From Phallusia mammillata (Eukaryota > Chordata > Ascidiacea > Phlebobranchia > Ascidiidae): a stretch of DNA of 64,000 bases. Shown here piece after piece: positions 1-10,418 of this stretch; within the stretch, counting starts at the first letter, position 1; the number at the start of each line of letters is the position of its first letter. A program made the translations under genes and the position numbers. The stretch lies in the NCBI GenBank assembly GCA_003260075.1, contig QLIY01000258.1:98233-162232 (forward strand), given 5' to 3'. The notes under the pieces were generated by a model. It searched no databases and had not been told where the DNA came from. It saw nothing but the letters and a program-made list of their open reading frames with translations.

Positions 1-1204
1 GTAGATTTGCTTTGACAACAAACACAACAATCGCTGTAGCGAGCCCGGTAATACCGAACATAACTCCAGTGTCAGCCAGCTTACGAGCTTTCAGTGAACT
101 TAAATACGCCTTGTCACGCTCGTTCCTGGCCAAATATCGTCGAACCTGGAAACCAAAAATTATGTTTTGTTCTCTGGAAATCTGTCAATGTTAACAAGGC
201 TTTTTGCTATGTGATGTTTTACTAAAGAAACCCTGGAAAGTTTACAAAGGGGGGGGGGCGAACCTGGAAACCAAAAATTATATTTTGTTCTCTGGAAATC
301 TGTCAATGTTAACAAGGCTTTTTGCTCTGTGATGTTTTACTAAAGAAACCCTGGAAAGTTTATAAATTTAACACAGTGGTATTTAATGACTTGTCAGTTT
401 CATGGATATTTTAAACAGCCCTGAATATACCAATTGGTTTTTAGGCTTGCAATAAACCAATATGTATTTTCCCTTTACTAGTTTATAGCACATTTCTGTG
501 TATAAAGTGTTGCTTATACAAACTAAAGCTACTCTTCTGGCGAATTACCGATGTTTTGACGTCCTGTTATTGCCCAGATAAAGGCGACCTGAATGGGACG
601 TTGAACGGTCGGTAAAAACATTTGACAGAAAAAAGGCCCTCTATTTATTTGTTGACTCTCCAAAGCCTAATACTGCCCCAAACTCTTAATAGACTTAGTT
701 AATAACTAATAGGTGAAGTCTAACGGTTCATCCCCAAAAACCGTTACATCTATTGGGGGGGGGGGATAGACTTAGTTAATAACTAAGTAATAGGTGAAGT
801 CTAACGGTTCATCCCCAAAAACCGTTACATCTATTTGTATTTGTTAGACACAAGCGAGGTTCAAAATCACATTTCTTTAAGTCAACAACAATACCAGCTG
901 CTTACCGCAAACGTGTAACACATGGAGGCGACACCCAGTGGCAGAAAGCACAATATGGCAAATATTGCCAGGAAGAAATTGTCGGTTACCAGATCGGAAG
1001 AAAACGTAGGTTTCGGGTCGTAGTAGGTCCTCTGAACAAAAATTAATTGTGGATAGTAGAGTAGTAAACATACGTAGCTTGTGAGGTTTTAGGCTTGGAA
1101 TTTTCTGTTACAACTTTACAAAATAACACAAGTTAAGCTAGTATCTGAGTGTAAAACACTACGACGTTTCGATAGTTTCTTTTGTCATCGTCCGTACGAA
1201 CCAT
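1..1204 (-). CDS. CD225/dispanin-family two-pass membrane protein, partial (runs off left edge)
   Basis: Two exons join in frame on the minus strand. Exon 1031-906 follows an acceptor TTGTTCAG and ends at a donor GTAAGC; it encodes 42 residues containing a hydrophobic helix with the core FAILCFLPLGVASMCYTFA. Exon 145-1 follows TTTCCAG, stays in phase 0 and encodes VRRYLARNERDKAYLSSLKA, then a second hydrophobic helix (GVMFGITGLATAIVVFVV). A membrane helix ending in Pro-Leu-Gly, a short basic loop with an ARNERDKA-like stretch, and a second helix is the CD225/dispanin arrangement seen in IFITM, PRRT2 and TMEM233 relatives. The stop codon lies outside the window. A candidate start is the ATG at 1204 (MVRTDDDKRNYRN), but I could not find a clean donor for it, so the N-terminal exon is unresolved. 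The acceptor end of exon 145-1 is repeated at 259-268 after a G run. Which dispanin subfamily this is cannot be decided. Confidence 0.75.
142..365. repeat. G-run duplication 1
   Basis: 142-248 repeats as 259-365 around ten G (249-258), with a few substitutions (ATTATG against ATTATA, TGCTATG against TGCTCTG). Confidence 0.85.
689..835. repeat. G-run duplication 2
   Basis: 689-754 repeats as 766-835 around 11 G; the second copy has an extra AAGT. Confidence 0.85.
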
Positions 1205-3045
1205 TGTGATGCTTTACGCTGAAATACTGGCTTACTGACCCTGGATTGTGTCACTAACACGAGTTAAGTTTGTTTGTTGCAGGGCTTTTTTTCCAATAAA
1301 AAAACAAAACACATTGGAGGCTAGAAAGCAAATTAGGTCCAATGTGTTTTGGGTTTTTATTGAAAAAAAATCCATGCGTTTGCAATTATGAGACGGTTTA
1401 TTTGTAGTAAGTGTCCTTGAGGTTTGCTAAGTTTTTAAACTTTTTATTAAAATCTTCCGTACGTATATCTTTAGAATTACAAATATATCTAAAATAAGAT
1501 TGCACAGGTCAATAGCTGTCGATTCGTTTTGTGCATAGCTTTGATAAAAACAACTGTACATTAAAGGTGAAATATTAGGTATTTGAACATTTTGGCGATA
1601 TTTTACGCTATTATGCATAAATGTTTATCGATAAAATTCAATTAGATCAAAATTTAGAGGTCGAAATCATTCAACATGTGCAAAAACCACCTTCCTTGCA
1701 ACGAACCTTGAAAATGTCTCAACAAAGCCACACGGGTCCTTGGGGGCGATTTTTTTCGCGGCTCATAATTTGTTTGACAGAATTAAACCGCAGCAGGTTC
1801 GATATCGGACAATCGGGCTTCGCGAGCCAAATTTAAAACAACCTCATCAACTGCGTCTCGGGTCCCGCGGGTGCGGATGCACAGACGCCTCATTTATTTT
1901 CATTGATGCGCTAGACATCAGGTCATTTCTCTCCTACTCTTTCCTTCACGCTTTTATGTCGTCAGGTGTGTTTTTGTCATGTCATCAAAGGGGTCTTTGT
2001 GATTTGTGAAGTAGGGCATTGTTGCCTAATTGCGAGAGATTGTGAGCCTCTTTCCGAAATTAGGAATCAGCTTTTTGACACGGCTTTTGCTTGTGGCGCA
2101 CTTACTCATGTTGTCAAAACCTTAATAAGACCCCAAGAAATTGGCTGTTGTTGGCATATTGGCATACTGTATTAACAATCAGTGCTCTTCCAGTAGAACA
2201 GGGGTGTCCAAACTTTTTGTAATAGGGGCCAAATTTTATCAGGTGCAGACAACCGCGGGCCAACGATGCAGACAACCGCGGGCCAAAGCAAACTTTTTAA
2301 CTGGACAATCATAACACAAAATACACGGCATGAACAAAAATTTTGGTTTTTGTTGCGTCAGCACCGTATACTTTCAGTAATTGTAGTTCTATGGAAAAGC
2401 TTTGCGTGAAGTCACAAGTCACCTCAACCCAAAACCTTACTTTAAATGTTTGCGGGCCATACGAAAGAAAATTTGAAACAACAGCTGTGGGCCACTTAAA
2501 ATGCTGTCGCGGGCCGCACTTTGGACACCCCTGCAGTAGAATATGTTAATTTTGTAAGTCCCTAAGATGACCAAGTGGTTTGCGCAACTGCCCTGTGGTC
2601 ACAAGGTTGTGGGTTTTAATCCTGTTTTGCCCTGAGATGAAAATTAAGCGGTGACTTGTTACCATCTGATGCTGGGTTCAACTACACCGTCACTATCATC
2701 CACGCCAAAAAATATAAACAAAAAACGGACAAATAAAAAGACAGACATCTCGACAATAAATTCATCCCGACAGAAATAACGCATTCAGATGACTTTCGCC
2801 CACCTCAACTTCACTTTTGGCTGTTTATGTTTGTTACATTCTGGTTGGTCACGTGATATTTTTGGCCAATCATCGTCGTTTTTACCATTCTTAATCCCAA
2901 ATCTTAACGTTCTACTCCTTGTTTGCCCTCCAGTAGTTAATTTTAATTTCGGTCAATTTTCGAAATTTTGAAGGTTTTTGTTAAACCTTGGAACCACTTC
3001 GTCGAACATATGTTAGGAAAAACAGAGTAGTTTGACCCAACTCAC
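1205..3045. other. No gene seen; repeats
   Basis: Holds the hAT element at 2199 and a SINE-like stretch near 2570-2640 (GTGGTTTGCGCAACTG, then GGTTTTAATCC). A 1265-1365 inverted block has AACACATTGGAGGC against CCAATGTGTTTT. No supported exon. Confidence 0.5.
2199..2533. mobile_element. hAT-type non-autonomous element, 335 bp
   Basis: Ends CAGGGGTGTCCAAACTTT and TTTGGACACCCCTG; perfect 8-bp target duplication CAGTAGAA at 2191-2198 and 2534-2541. Internal GCGGGCCA-type motifs near both ends. Confidence 0.9.
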
Positions 3046-3445
3046 CTTTGTCATGATGATCTCCTCTTTCCTCCTCCTACTCCGGATCGCATTCCTCCTG
3101 GCGATCCTGTACGCAGCGCTCCTTCCATGGAGCTGAGTCTTCCTCCTGATTCTGGATGACGCCGTTCTTCTTCTCTTCCGTCGCTTCCTTCTCTCTAATC
3201 CAATTGTCTTCTCACCCACTACGTCACAAACCGTGTGTGGTGACGTCACAAGACTTTCTCTGACGTAAAAGCGTCTATCCGCGAGCGTTGAAGCGTGACT
3301 GCATCCTCCTTCGTCGCGATAATGTGTTCTAGAATTCCATGCGTTATAATTGACATTGTTCAGGGAAGCCGCGCGCGCCTGCATTCTTTGTGAGAGTCGT
3401 TTCGATGGATTTTCCACCTTCCGCATCGGACATTGTGACGTCACT

Positions 3446-3531
<86 letters not shown>

Positions 3532-3967
3532 CACCGTTCGTTAAAACAAGGTTTGTATATTGGGGATTTTGTAGCATGTTGTGTGGATGACTCAGCAAGT
3601 TTTGTGGGTGACTTAGAAGGTTTTGCGGGTGATTCAGCAAGTTTTGTGGGTGATTCAGCAAGGTTTGTGGGTGTTCGACAATGACCCTACAATGGGAATT
3701 TGTAACGTCACCGGGGCCAATTGACAACCGGTAGTCAGCCCGATTCGTCCACCCATCTTTACAGATTCTGACGTCATTAACGGGAGGCGGCATGACGTAA
3801 GAAGGGGTGCTGTGTGACGCAGTATTAGTGGGACTCGTGCTGCCATTGGACGAGGGGCCGGCGACTTCCATCTCTTGTGTTGCCTCCAGACCTCGCTTGA
3901 TTTCATCTACCAACAGGTTCCAGTGTTTTTTCGGCGATTCCGCGGTGATTGTTTGTATTCCTTGCAT
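3046..3967 (-). CDS. Unrecognised protein with HPQNLL-type repeats and a homopolymer break; 5' part of gene
   Basis: The ATG at 3967 opens about 145 residues (MQGIQTITAESPKKHWNLLV...) with a Ser/Thr/Pro-rich middle and then five copies of a seven-residue unit of the type HPQNLLN/HPQNLLS, ending in LTNGD. The frame then enters an 83-base C tract on this strand (plus 3448-3530), so the frame beyond it cannot be trusted. One continuation (QSDVTMSDAEGG...) stops after about 35 residues. Another stays open for about 145 residues, is very Arg/Lys-rich (RRKRRKRRR, RRNAIRSRRRKEE) and reaches a good donor ATGACAAAG|GTGAGT at 3046. I prefer the second because it ends at a splice site, but the local frame changes composition sharply. 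No downstream exon was found. I do not recognise the family. Confidence 0.5.
3448..3530. repeat. Long G homopolymer, 83 bases, inside an exon
   Basis: Uninterrupted G run; on the coding (minus) strand it would be poly-proline. No flanking duplication seen. Its exact length cannot be trusted. Confidence 0.85.
3596..3670 (-). repeat. 21-bp coding tandem repeat (HPQNLL units)
   Basis: About four to five copies of a 21-bp unit (plus-strand form GGTGATTCAGCAAGTTTTGT) lie in frame inside the exon at 3046-3967. The copies differ by a few bases, and most differences keep the protein unit His-Pro-Gln-Asn-Leu-Leu-Asn/Ser. Confidence 0.75.
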
Positions 3968-4513
3968 TATTGAGGTTCTCGCGCTTTAGTCTCAAACAGC
4001 CGGCATCAGTCAGCCACATACAAACATTGTAATTAGTGTCCTGTTCGATTTGCACAAAACGAAGGAAAGGAGGAGATTGATTTAGTGAAAAAGCTTGGCA
4101 TCGATTCTGGTCCACATTTTGTTTTGTGTAAGTGTAAATTAGGCAGTTTACAAAAATTATTGCGTTAATTAAGCAAACAAGCACTGGTATTCAAACTGTA
4201 ATTTAAAGACTTTACGCACTGTTTGGATTTTGCATTACATCACAGTGGTTTAACACGATGTGATGTCGTTTTTAAGGAGTAAATATTTAATTTATAAAGT
4301 AGCACATACTTGTAACAAACAAACTATTGGTCTTTGCCTGGTTTTCGGTGCTCTCAACTTTCTGTTTTCAAAAATCACTTTGTAAGTTTATGTTGCAATG
4401 ACCACTCAACCGCACAAGGCCAATATTCAGGACGGAAATCGCTCATACAGCATTTGTATATTGATCGATAAATGTTTATTGCTGTAACAAACCTTTCCAG
4501 CAAACTATAACCA

Positions 4514-4730
4514 TTCCTGCACAGTTATCTTTAGTACCAAAAGCGAAATAATTTTCCACTAAAAACTAAATCATTTTCTACAGAAACTTTGAAGGTGCTA
4601 TCGTGTATTCAATCTCGGGGGGGGGGGCCTGCACAGTTATCTTTAGTTCCAAAAGCAAAATAATTTTCCACTAAAAACTGAATCATTTTCTACAGAAACT
4701 TTGAAGGTGCTATCGTGTATTCAATCTCAT
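4514..4730. repeat. G-run duplication 3
   Basis: 4514-4616 repeats as 4628-4730 around 11 G with about three substitutions. Confidence 0.85.
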
Positions 4731-5037
4731 CAATTACATTTGTATTTTACTCTGATGACATTTGTTTTAACAAAACTTTTGCGTTCTAATTCACGTTTCG
4801 GAAAGGTTGACAAGAGAAGCAATACAACAGTGTCCAAACCCTTCCTTTCTCACTGTGTATTCTTCTCTGATAAGATATTGAAACCAGTTGTGAGATCGAT
4901 ACAAATTGCATTTATTCGCCTGTCAAGCTGTCAGACTGTTTGGTTACGCTATTACTCTAGAGCTCGCTGGTGAAAACTAACAAACTTAATATACGACATT
5001 TGGCCTAATTGGAAATTGTAAGAAATGTAATTATGCC

Positions 5038-5272
5038 GTTTCAAATACTCACATATCAGCCAAATAGAAAAAAAATGATGAAGTTGGTTTTTTTTGTTTT
5101 TATGTTTTGTAAACGAAATTCTTGACAACACGCACACACAAGATGAGTTGGGGGGGGGGTCGTTTCAAATAATCACATATCAGCCAAATAGAAAAAAAAT
5201 GATGAAGTTGAGGTTTTTTGGTTTAATGTTTTGTAAACGAAATTCTTGACAACACGCACACACAAGATGAGT
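5038..5272. repeat. G-run duplication 4
   Basis: 5038-5149 repeats as 5160-5272 around ten G, with small T-tract differences. Confidence 0.85.
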
Positions 5273-5816
5273 TTTTAAACACAAATACAAAAAACTATAA
5301 GTTTTATGTTTTACAACATTGCCCAAAAATGTTATTCAACACAAAGAAAAATTTAAAACTCCCAAAACCCCTGGCAGATTTTTGGAAAACACACGAAAAT
5401 CGACTTTTATCATAAACAAAACACGAAATATATTTTTAATCACCGTCGAAATTTTAAGAGATCTCCAAATTTAGCTTGAGACAATGTCGAACCTTTAAAT
5501 GGCAAGTTTGTGAAACAAAATTTGAAGGTTAGGGCATTTCAGTCGATTTCTCATCATCGTGATAAACCAAACCACGATCACAGATTGCGGTTGTCGTTGA
5601 GTCATCAAAGTGTTTCGACCTTCCGGCTGTGTTTTAATGCAATTAACAAGCAGTGTCGCATGAAAAACACCAGTTTGCCAATTTTCACCAGCCTGATTTC
5701 AAACTATAGTGTTTGTTTGACAGTGCTTACACAACGGTTTAAACACTTTTAAGTTTCACTCTAACAGTGGACAAATAAACTTTGCATAAAACGTCGACAA
5801 CTGTTTAATGAGTAAA

Positions 5817-5892
5817 ATAACGGCCCCAAAAGACGTAAAAGCGACATGCTTTATTTAAAACCGTTTGGCAAATGCTCATGCCATCATCAGTG
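5817..5892 (-). repeat. Retroelement 3'-end-like repeat (TGCCGAAACGTTT family)
   Basis: Reverse complement of a block seen at 18320-18395 and 38435-38517: GATGATGGCATGAGCAT, then (T)GCC(G)AAACG, then AATAAAGCATG. Such AAACG-AATAAA tails are typical of non-LTR or Penelope-like 3' ends; the class is not settled. Confidence 0.5.
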
Positions 5893-5924
5893 ATTATATG
5901 TACGCCACATCAGTTACACGTTTA

Positions 5925-6263
5925 AAAAATATTGCATATCGCTTATTACGTCTATTTTCATATTTTCATCATTAAACTTATGAACAGAAATGTAGCGTTC
6001 CATCGTCTACTCTACTGTATTGCTATGCTTTTTGATCGTGAACAATCCTTTTCATCATTCGGATTCTAAAACTACAGCGTCTAGAAGCGGGGGGGGGGGA
6101 AAAATATTGCATATCGCTTATTACGTCTATTTTGGTATTTTGTACATTAAACTTATGAACAGAAATGTAGCGTTCCATCGTCTACTCTACTGTATTACTA
6201 CGCTTTTTGGTCGTAAACAATCCTTTTCATCATTCGGATTCTAAAACTACAGCGTCTAGAAGC
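5925..6263. repeat. G-run duplication 5
   Basis: 5925-6088 repeats as 6100-6263 around 11 G, with several substitutions. Confidence 0.85.
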
Positions 6264-6516
6264 AGAAAACCTTTTTTTAATAGCTTTGCACTCGCAATGA
6301 CAACAGCATAGAATGCTGAAACGCCTACAATAGAAAGTGTTTAACTTTACCATTTTTAAGCTCTCTGGCAGTTTTTTGCTTTATCAAGCTATTTTTAAAG
6401 TATTTTTAAAGTTTCAAAGAAGACAAGGCATAATGGCCATTTTTTTCAAATGGAGAAAAGGAATAGACTAATTTGTATAAAAAGAGCAAAAGGCACATAA
6501 CATATAACAGCCTAAA

Positions 6517-6884
6517 TGTTTTAATAAGTGCAAAAGTTTAGGTTTTAGGAATTCGGTTAATCTCTCATTTTTTTGTAAAGAGCAAAAGACATAAAAAGGT
6601 CCAATGTTTTTTCAAAGAACACAAGAAAAATATGGCAAAATAAATTTAACCTAGTTTGTTGTCAAAATTTCGATTAGTTTTCCAAGAACAAATTGGGGGG
6701 GGGGGTTGTAATAAGTGCAAAAGTTTAGGTTTTTGGAATTAGGTTAATCTCTCATTTCTTTGTAAAGAGCAAAAGACATAAAAAGGTCCAATGTTTTTTT
6801 TCAAAGAACACAAGAAAAAATATGGCAAAATAAATGTAACCTAGTTTGTTGTCAAAATTTCGATTAGTTTTCCAAGAACAAATT
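6517..6884. repeat. G-run duplication 6
   Basis: 6517-6694 repeats as 6706-6884 around 11 G, with indels in T and A tracts. Confidence 0.85.
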
Positions 6885-7875
6885 TCGCATCAACATAACA
6901 CACAGCATTACAACACTAACTGACCTAACGTTTTGAAACATGAGTTCACTAGGTCAGTGCACTTTACTCCCATAAGTAATTCCCAAACGTACACAAGCAT
7001 TTTGTGACTCAATTGATTAACGTTAAGCGCAAGACCACGTAAGATGTAAAGCCTAATGACATTGGTTAGAAAACGTCTTGTGTGTGTTGTTTTGTTTATT
7101 TTAAAGTTGGTACAAAAACACTTTGTAATTTTACAAGCACAAATTGTTGTAGCCTGCTACTATGTGTATTTATAAATTTAAAATCACCATTTTTGATACT
7201 GAACTTCCCAACTTATAATTTCAAAACTAAACCAATGACTTACACTCACTATTATCATCAACAACAAAAATTAAAACCAATTAAAGTTTTACACACAAGC
7301 ATATAAACTGCAATTGTTAAATGGTTTATTATCACACAAACTATATCTAAAAGACTTAGATTGATACAGTTTTACCAAATTTTCGTCATGAGAAAATATT
7401 GTCTTTTCGAATGCAAAGCGTGTTCTGTAGCCCTTAACATAAATATGCCTTTTTACATGTTTTAAACACACAATTTTTGACATAAAAAATTTTATCTTCT
7501 AAAAGTTTTAAGAAGTTATCAACGCAACTAGCTATCTATTCTTTCCAATAAAGAACCGTTTTAATGCAATATATTTAAAATAACTGATAAAATAACATGA
7601 TCAAAAATGCCAAAAACAATCAACACTTTAATAAAGCAATGCAATCTCCTTGCATCAACGTGTTTGAACTTAATCAAAACTGCTGTATCATGGATCTCTC
7701 CTGTTACACAACCAAGCGTTTTTTCACTGTCCCGTGGCTCGTTGTCTGTTTATCGATTTACCTTCTCATGTGGTCACATCGGCGTGACTGATTTGTCTTT
7801 ACTCTCAAAACTACATTTACCCAATTAACCACCAACTGCTGCTGTTGTTGCTTCGACGACTGCAATGTATTAGAC

Positions 7876-7925
7876 CAGTGGATCTCAACCTTTTTAACTT
7901 TGCCGACCGGTAAAATTGTTTTTTA
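7876..7925. mobile_element. hAT left-end fragment
   Basis: CAGTGGATCTCAACCTTTTT followed by GCCGACCGG, typical of a hAT terminus. I found no matching right end. Confidence 0.45.
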
Positions 7926-8663
7926 GAATCTAAACCTGCTTCACGTAATAATGAATCTATTACATTGGCTGTTTAGTTTTTGGGTAACGTTTATTCAGTT
8001 TTAATTTGGTAAAAATGTTGTATTGTTTTCGAGACGAAACTATATATTTTTTGCTCCTTGTATTTCACAATTTGCTGTGTTTACTGCCTTTCCTATCTCA
8101 TTTCTTTGCTAACGTTTTAGGCCAGCAAAAGTTATCTTGCAATACAAAAACAAACTAAAAACTCAAATGACGTTTGCACGAAACTCAAAACGCCAGTGTA
8201 AACTCCGCCCCAAAAACCTTCTGGAGAACTAGACATACAATCTTGCAGCTGCAGCAACTAGAGTACTGAAAATTTAACTTCGAACAAAATAATAGGACCA
8301 CCATCGTTTTGGCTGCTCTTTCTGCAGTAGATTTTTTTTCATTCCATTAAAGGCCAAGACCTCTCTTTTGCATTTCTGCCTTTTGTTTTATGTAACACAC
8401 GACAGTGTACAATTTTCCTTGTCTTGTATTTTACCAGCGCCTCGAGTGTGACTAAATTTAATTGGCTCGGCATGTAATTACCGTCAGGGCATTACATCCA
8501 GTGCCTCTAACCAACATGCGTCTTGAACACACAGCAAATGAATAGTGAAGACCGGAACATTGCAATGTCTTGCTGCTAGTATTGCAACGTCAAATCCAGT
8601 GTCTTCAAAACCTTTGCCAGCCCACTGCGATTCCTCGGCTTTGTGAGCTCACAATGGCGGGCA

Positions 8664-8745
<82 letters not shown>
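8664..8745. repeat. Long G homopolymer, 82 bases
   Basis: Uninterrupted G run after GCGGGCA; no flanking duplication and no gene nearby. Confidence 0.85.
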
Positions 8746-8746
<1 letters not shown>

Positions 8747-10418
8747 GTATTTGCGCGCCCACGGGGGAGGCACTGAATTATTCATTATAGCAAAGACTAA
8801 TTGAATTTTCTCCCGTGGTTGTAGTTTTGCTTTCCGTTTTCTTGATGAGCCATCTTGAAAATTTCATGCTTTTCATGTTTTTGGACGAATATTTTTATCT
8901 TGGCAAAAACCTTTATGGCTTCAAATTCAATGCGGTATTTTTAAAATATTTGTTGGACAATTAGTTGGTTTAAATTCGCAACAAAATGACGACATCTATT
9001 GTGTGCACGTTTGCACATTTTTTCACACGTGTTATTTGCTTACACAAAAACAATCCAAAATCTTCGATTTGGCATTTTTTGGGAATTCTATCACAAATCT
9101 CCTATCTAAATGTTTTTTCGATTTTTGCACCGCGTTTTTTGGTGCTTTACTTTTTTTTTCCAATAAATTCGCTGTTTTTCTGTTGTAAAACGTAAAATTT
9201 TTCATATTTAATGCATTGATTGCAACCTTTACGAACGAAACAAGGCATATGTTGGGAAACCCCATTTTAAGCAGCAAAATCCCATGTGCACTCCAATCGA
9301 TATTTAACCCTTTTATAAAATGCCGAAACTTGAAATTACTAACCACTTTACTTTGTTGATAAATGTCGTTCCTAATGTTTTAAGTTTTTTTCGTTCTTGC
9401 AAAGTGCGCTTTAAACGATTTAAAGTCGTCTGGCCCATTGTGTGTTTGTCGGAATGTTAAAAGCAAATTTGTAGTATCTTAGCAGTCTCAAAAAGCAAGC
9501 TTTATCATTTATTTGCAATTTTAAATCCATATATCTTGCATGACTTTGCCTGTTAATCATTGATTCCCTTAAATGGATAGTACGCATAACGGTGTTTATA
9601 GATTGTAACTCAAATCTCAAATATTAGTTCTTGGAAAGTAAACGCTTTTGCGTATGGCATTGCTATTAAAACTCATTTTGATGCTATTTTACTATTACGT
9701 GTATTTGTGGGCAAAGTGTGCAGCGTAAGAAATACAATGTGTTGTGTTGTAAGCCTAAAAAGTACTGATTTGAAGGCATCAAAAAGGGCAAGCGTCCATT
9801 ATGTGATGTGCAATTTTTTGACTTTTTTGGAAAAGCAAATTTGTAATTTAGTTTTGGGGTTAACTTGCGGTGAAACTCAAAAGGGGTTTCAGTAGCACGA
9901 AGTCGGTTTTATACTAACGTGTTCCGTGTTAGTTGTTTCTAAAGTTAAACATTTGTGTAGAATTCGTATATGTAATGATTGATGGTATTTTTTTCGAAAA
10001 TGTTCATGATTTTGTCTTATATCTACGTAAGTCAGTTGGGTTGGCCAAATCAAGGTTGCTAATTTTGCTGTGACGATTTAGCATGTTTGTAGACATTAGC
10101 AAAGAAAAGAATTAAAATCGTTTGTAACTTTTTGATTGAAAAATTGCAATTTTTGTGTATACTTATTTCCAGACTATTGCAGTCCTTTCCGTTTTATTGT
10201 GATAATATCACATCGAGACAAATAGCATAATACATTGCCAATAATTGTGTTGCAAGGTATTTTTAAATAAACCGCAGTCCTGACATTTACGTCAGCATCT
10301 GTTGTCAATCAACCAAGCATGTGCCGCCCTCTAGTGCGGAAAACCTGTCCAACCTTTCACGACTTACGACAGCAGCTTGGTAACCATGGTAACATCGACC
10401 GGTGGCTGAACAGAGCGA

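Larger units (their letters stand above)
3968..10418. other. Intergenic, 6.4 kb; no gene seen
   Basis: AT-rich with several local G-run duplications, a retroelement 3' fragment, a hAT end at 7876 and an 82-base G run. Short open frames here are AT-rich and lack splice context. Confidence 0.5.

Noticed and set aside
249-765. G-quadruplex arrays or telomere-like or switch-like repeats
   Set aside because: The runs are single uninterrupted G blocks, not spaced GGG units, and sit at duplication joins. A structural DNA role is not needed to explain them.
3350-3590. Poly-glycine or poly-proline proteins across the long G runs (also at 8570-8785, 29066-29416 and 49256-49645)
   Set aside because: The open frames exist only because a G run has no stop codon in any frame. 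Except at 3.0-4.0 kb, where a separate coding signal exists, there is no support.
142-6884. CRISPR-like or satellite array (regular repeats separated by G runs)
   Set aside because: Each duplicate pair has its own unrelated sequence and length, so there is no common repeat unit.
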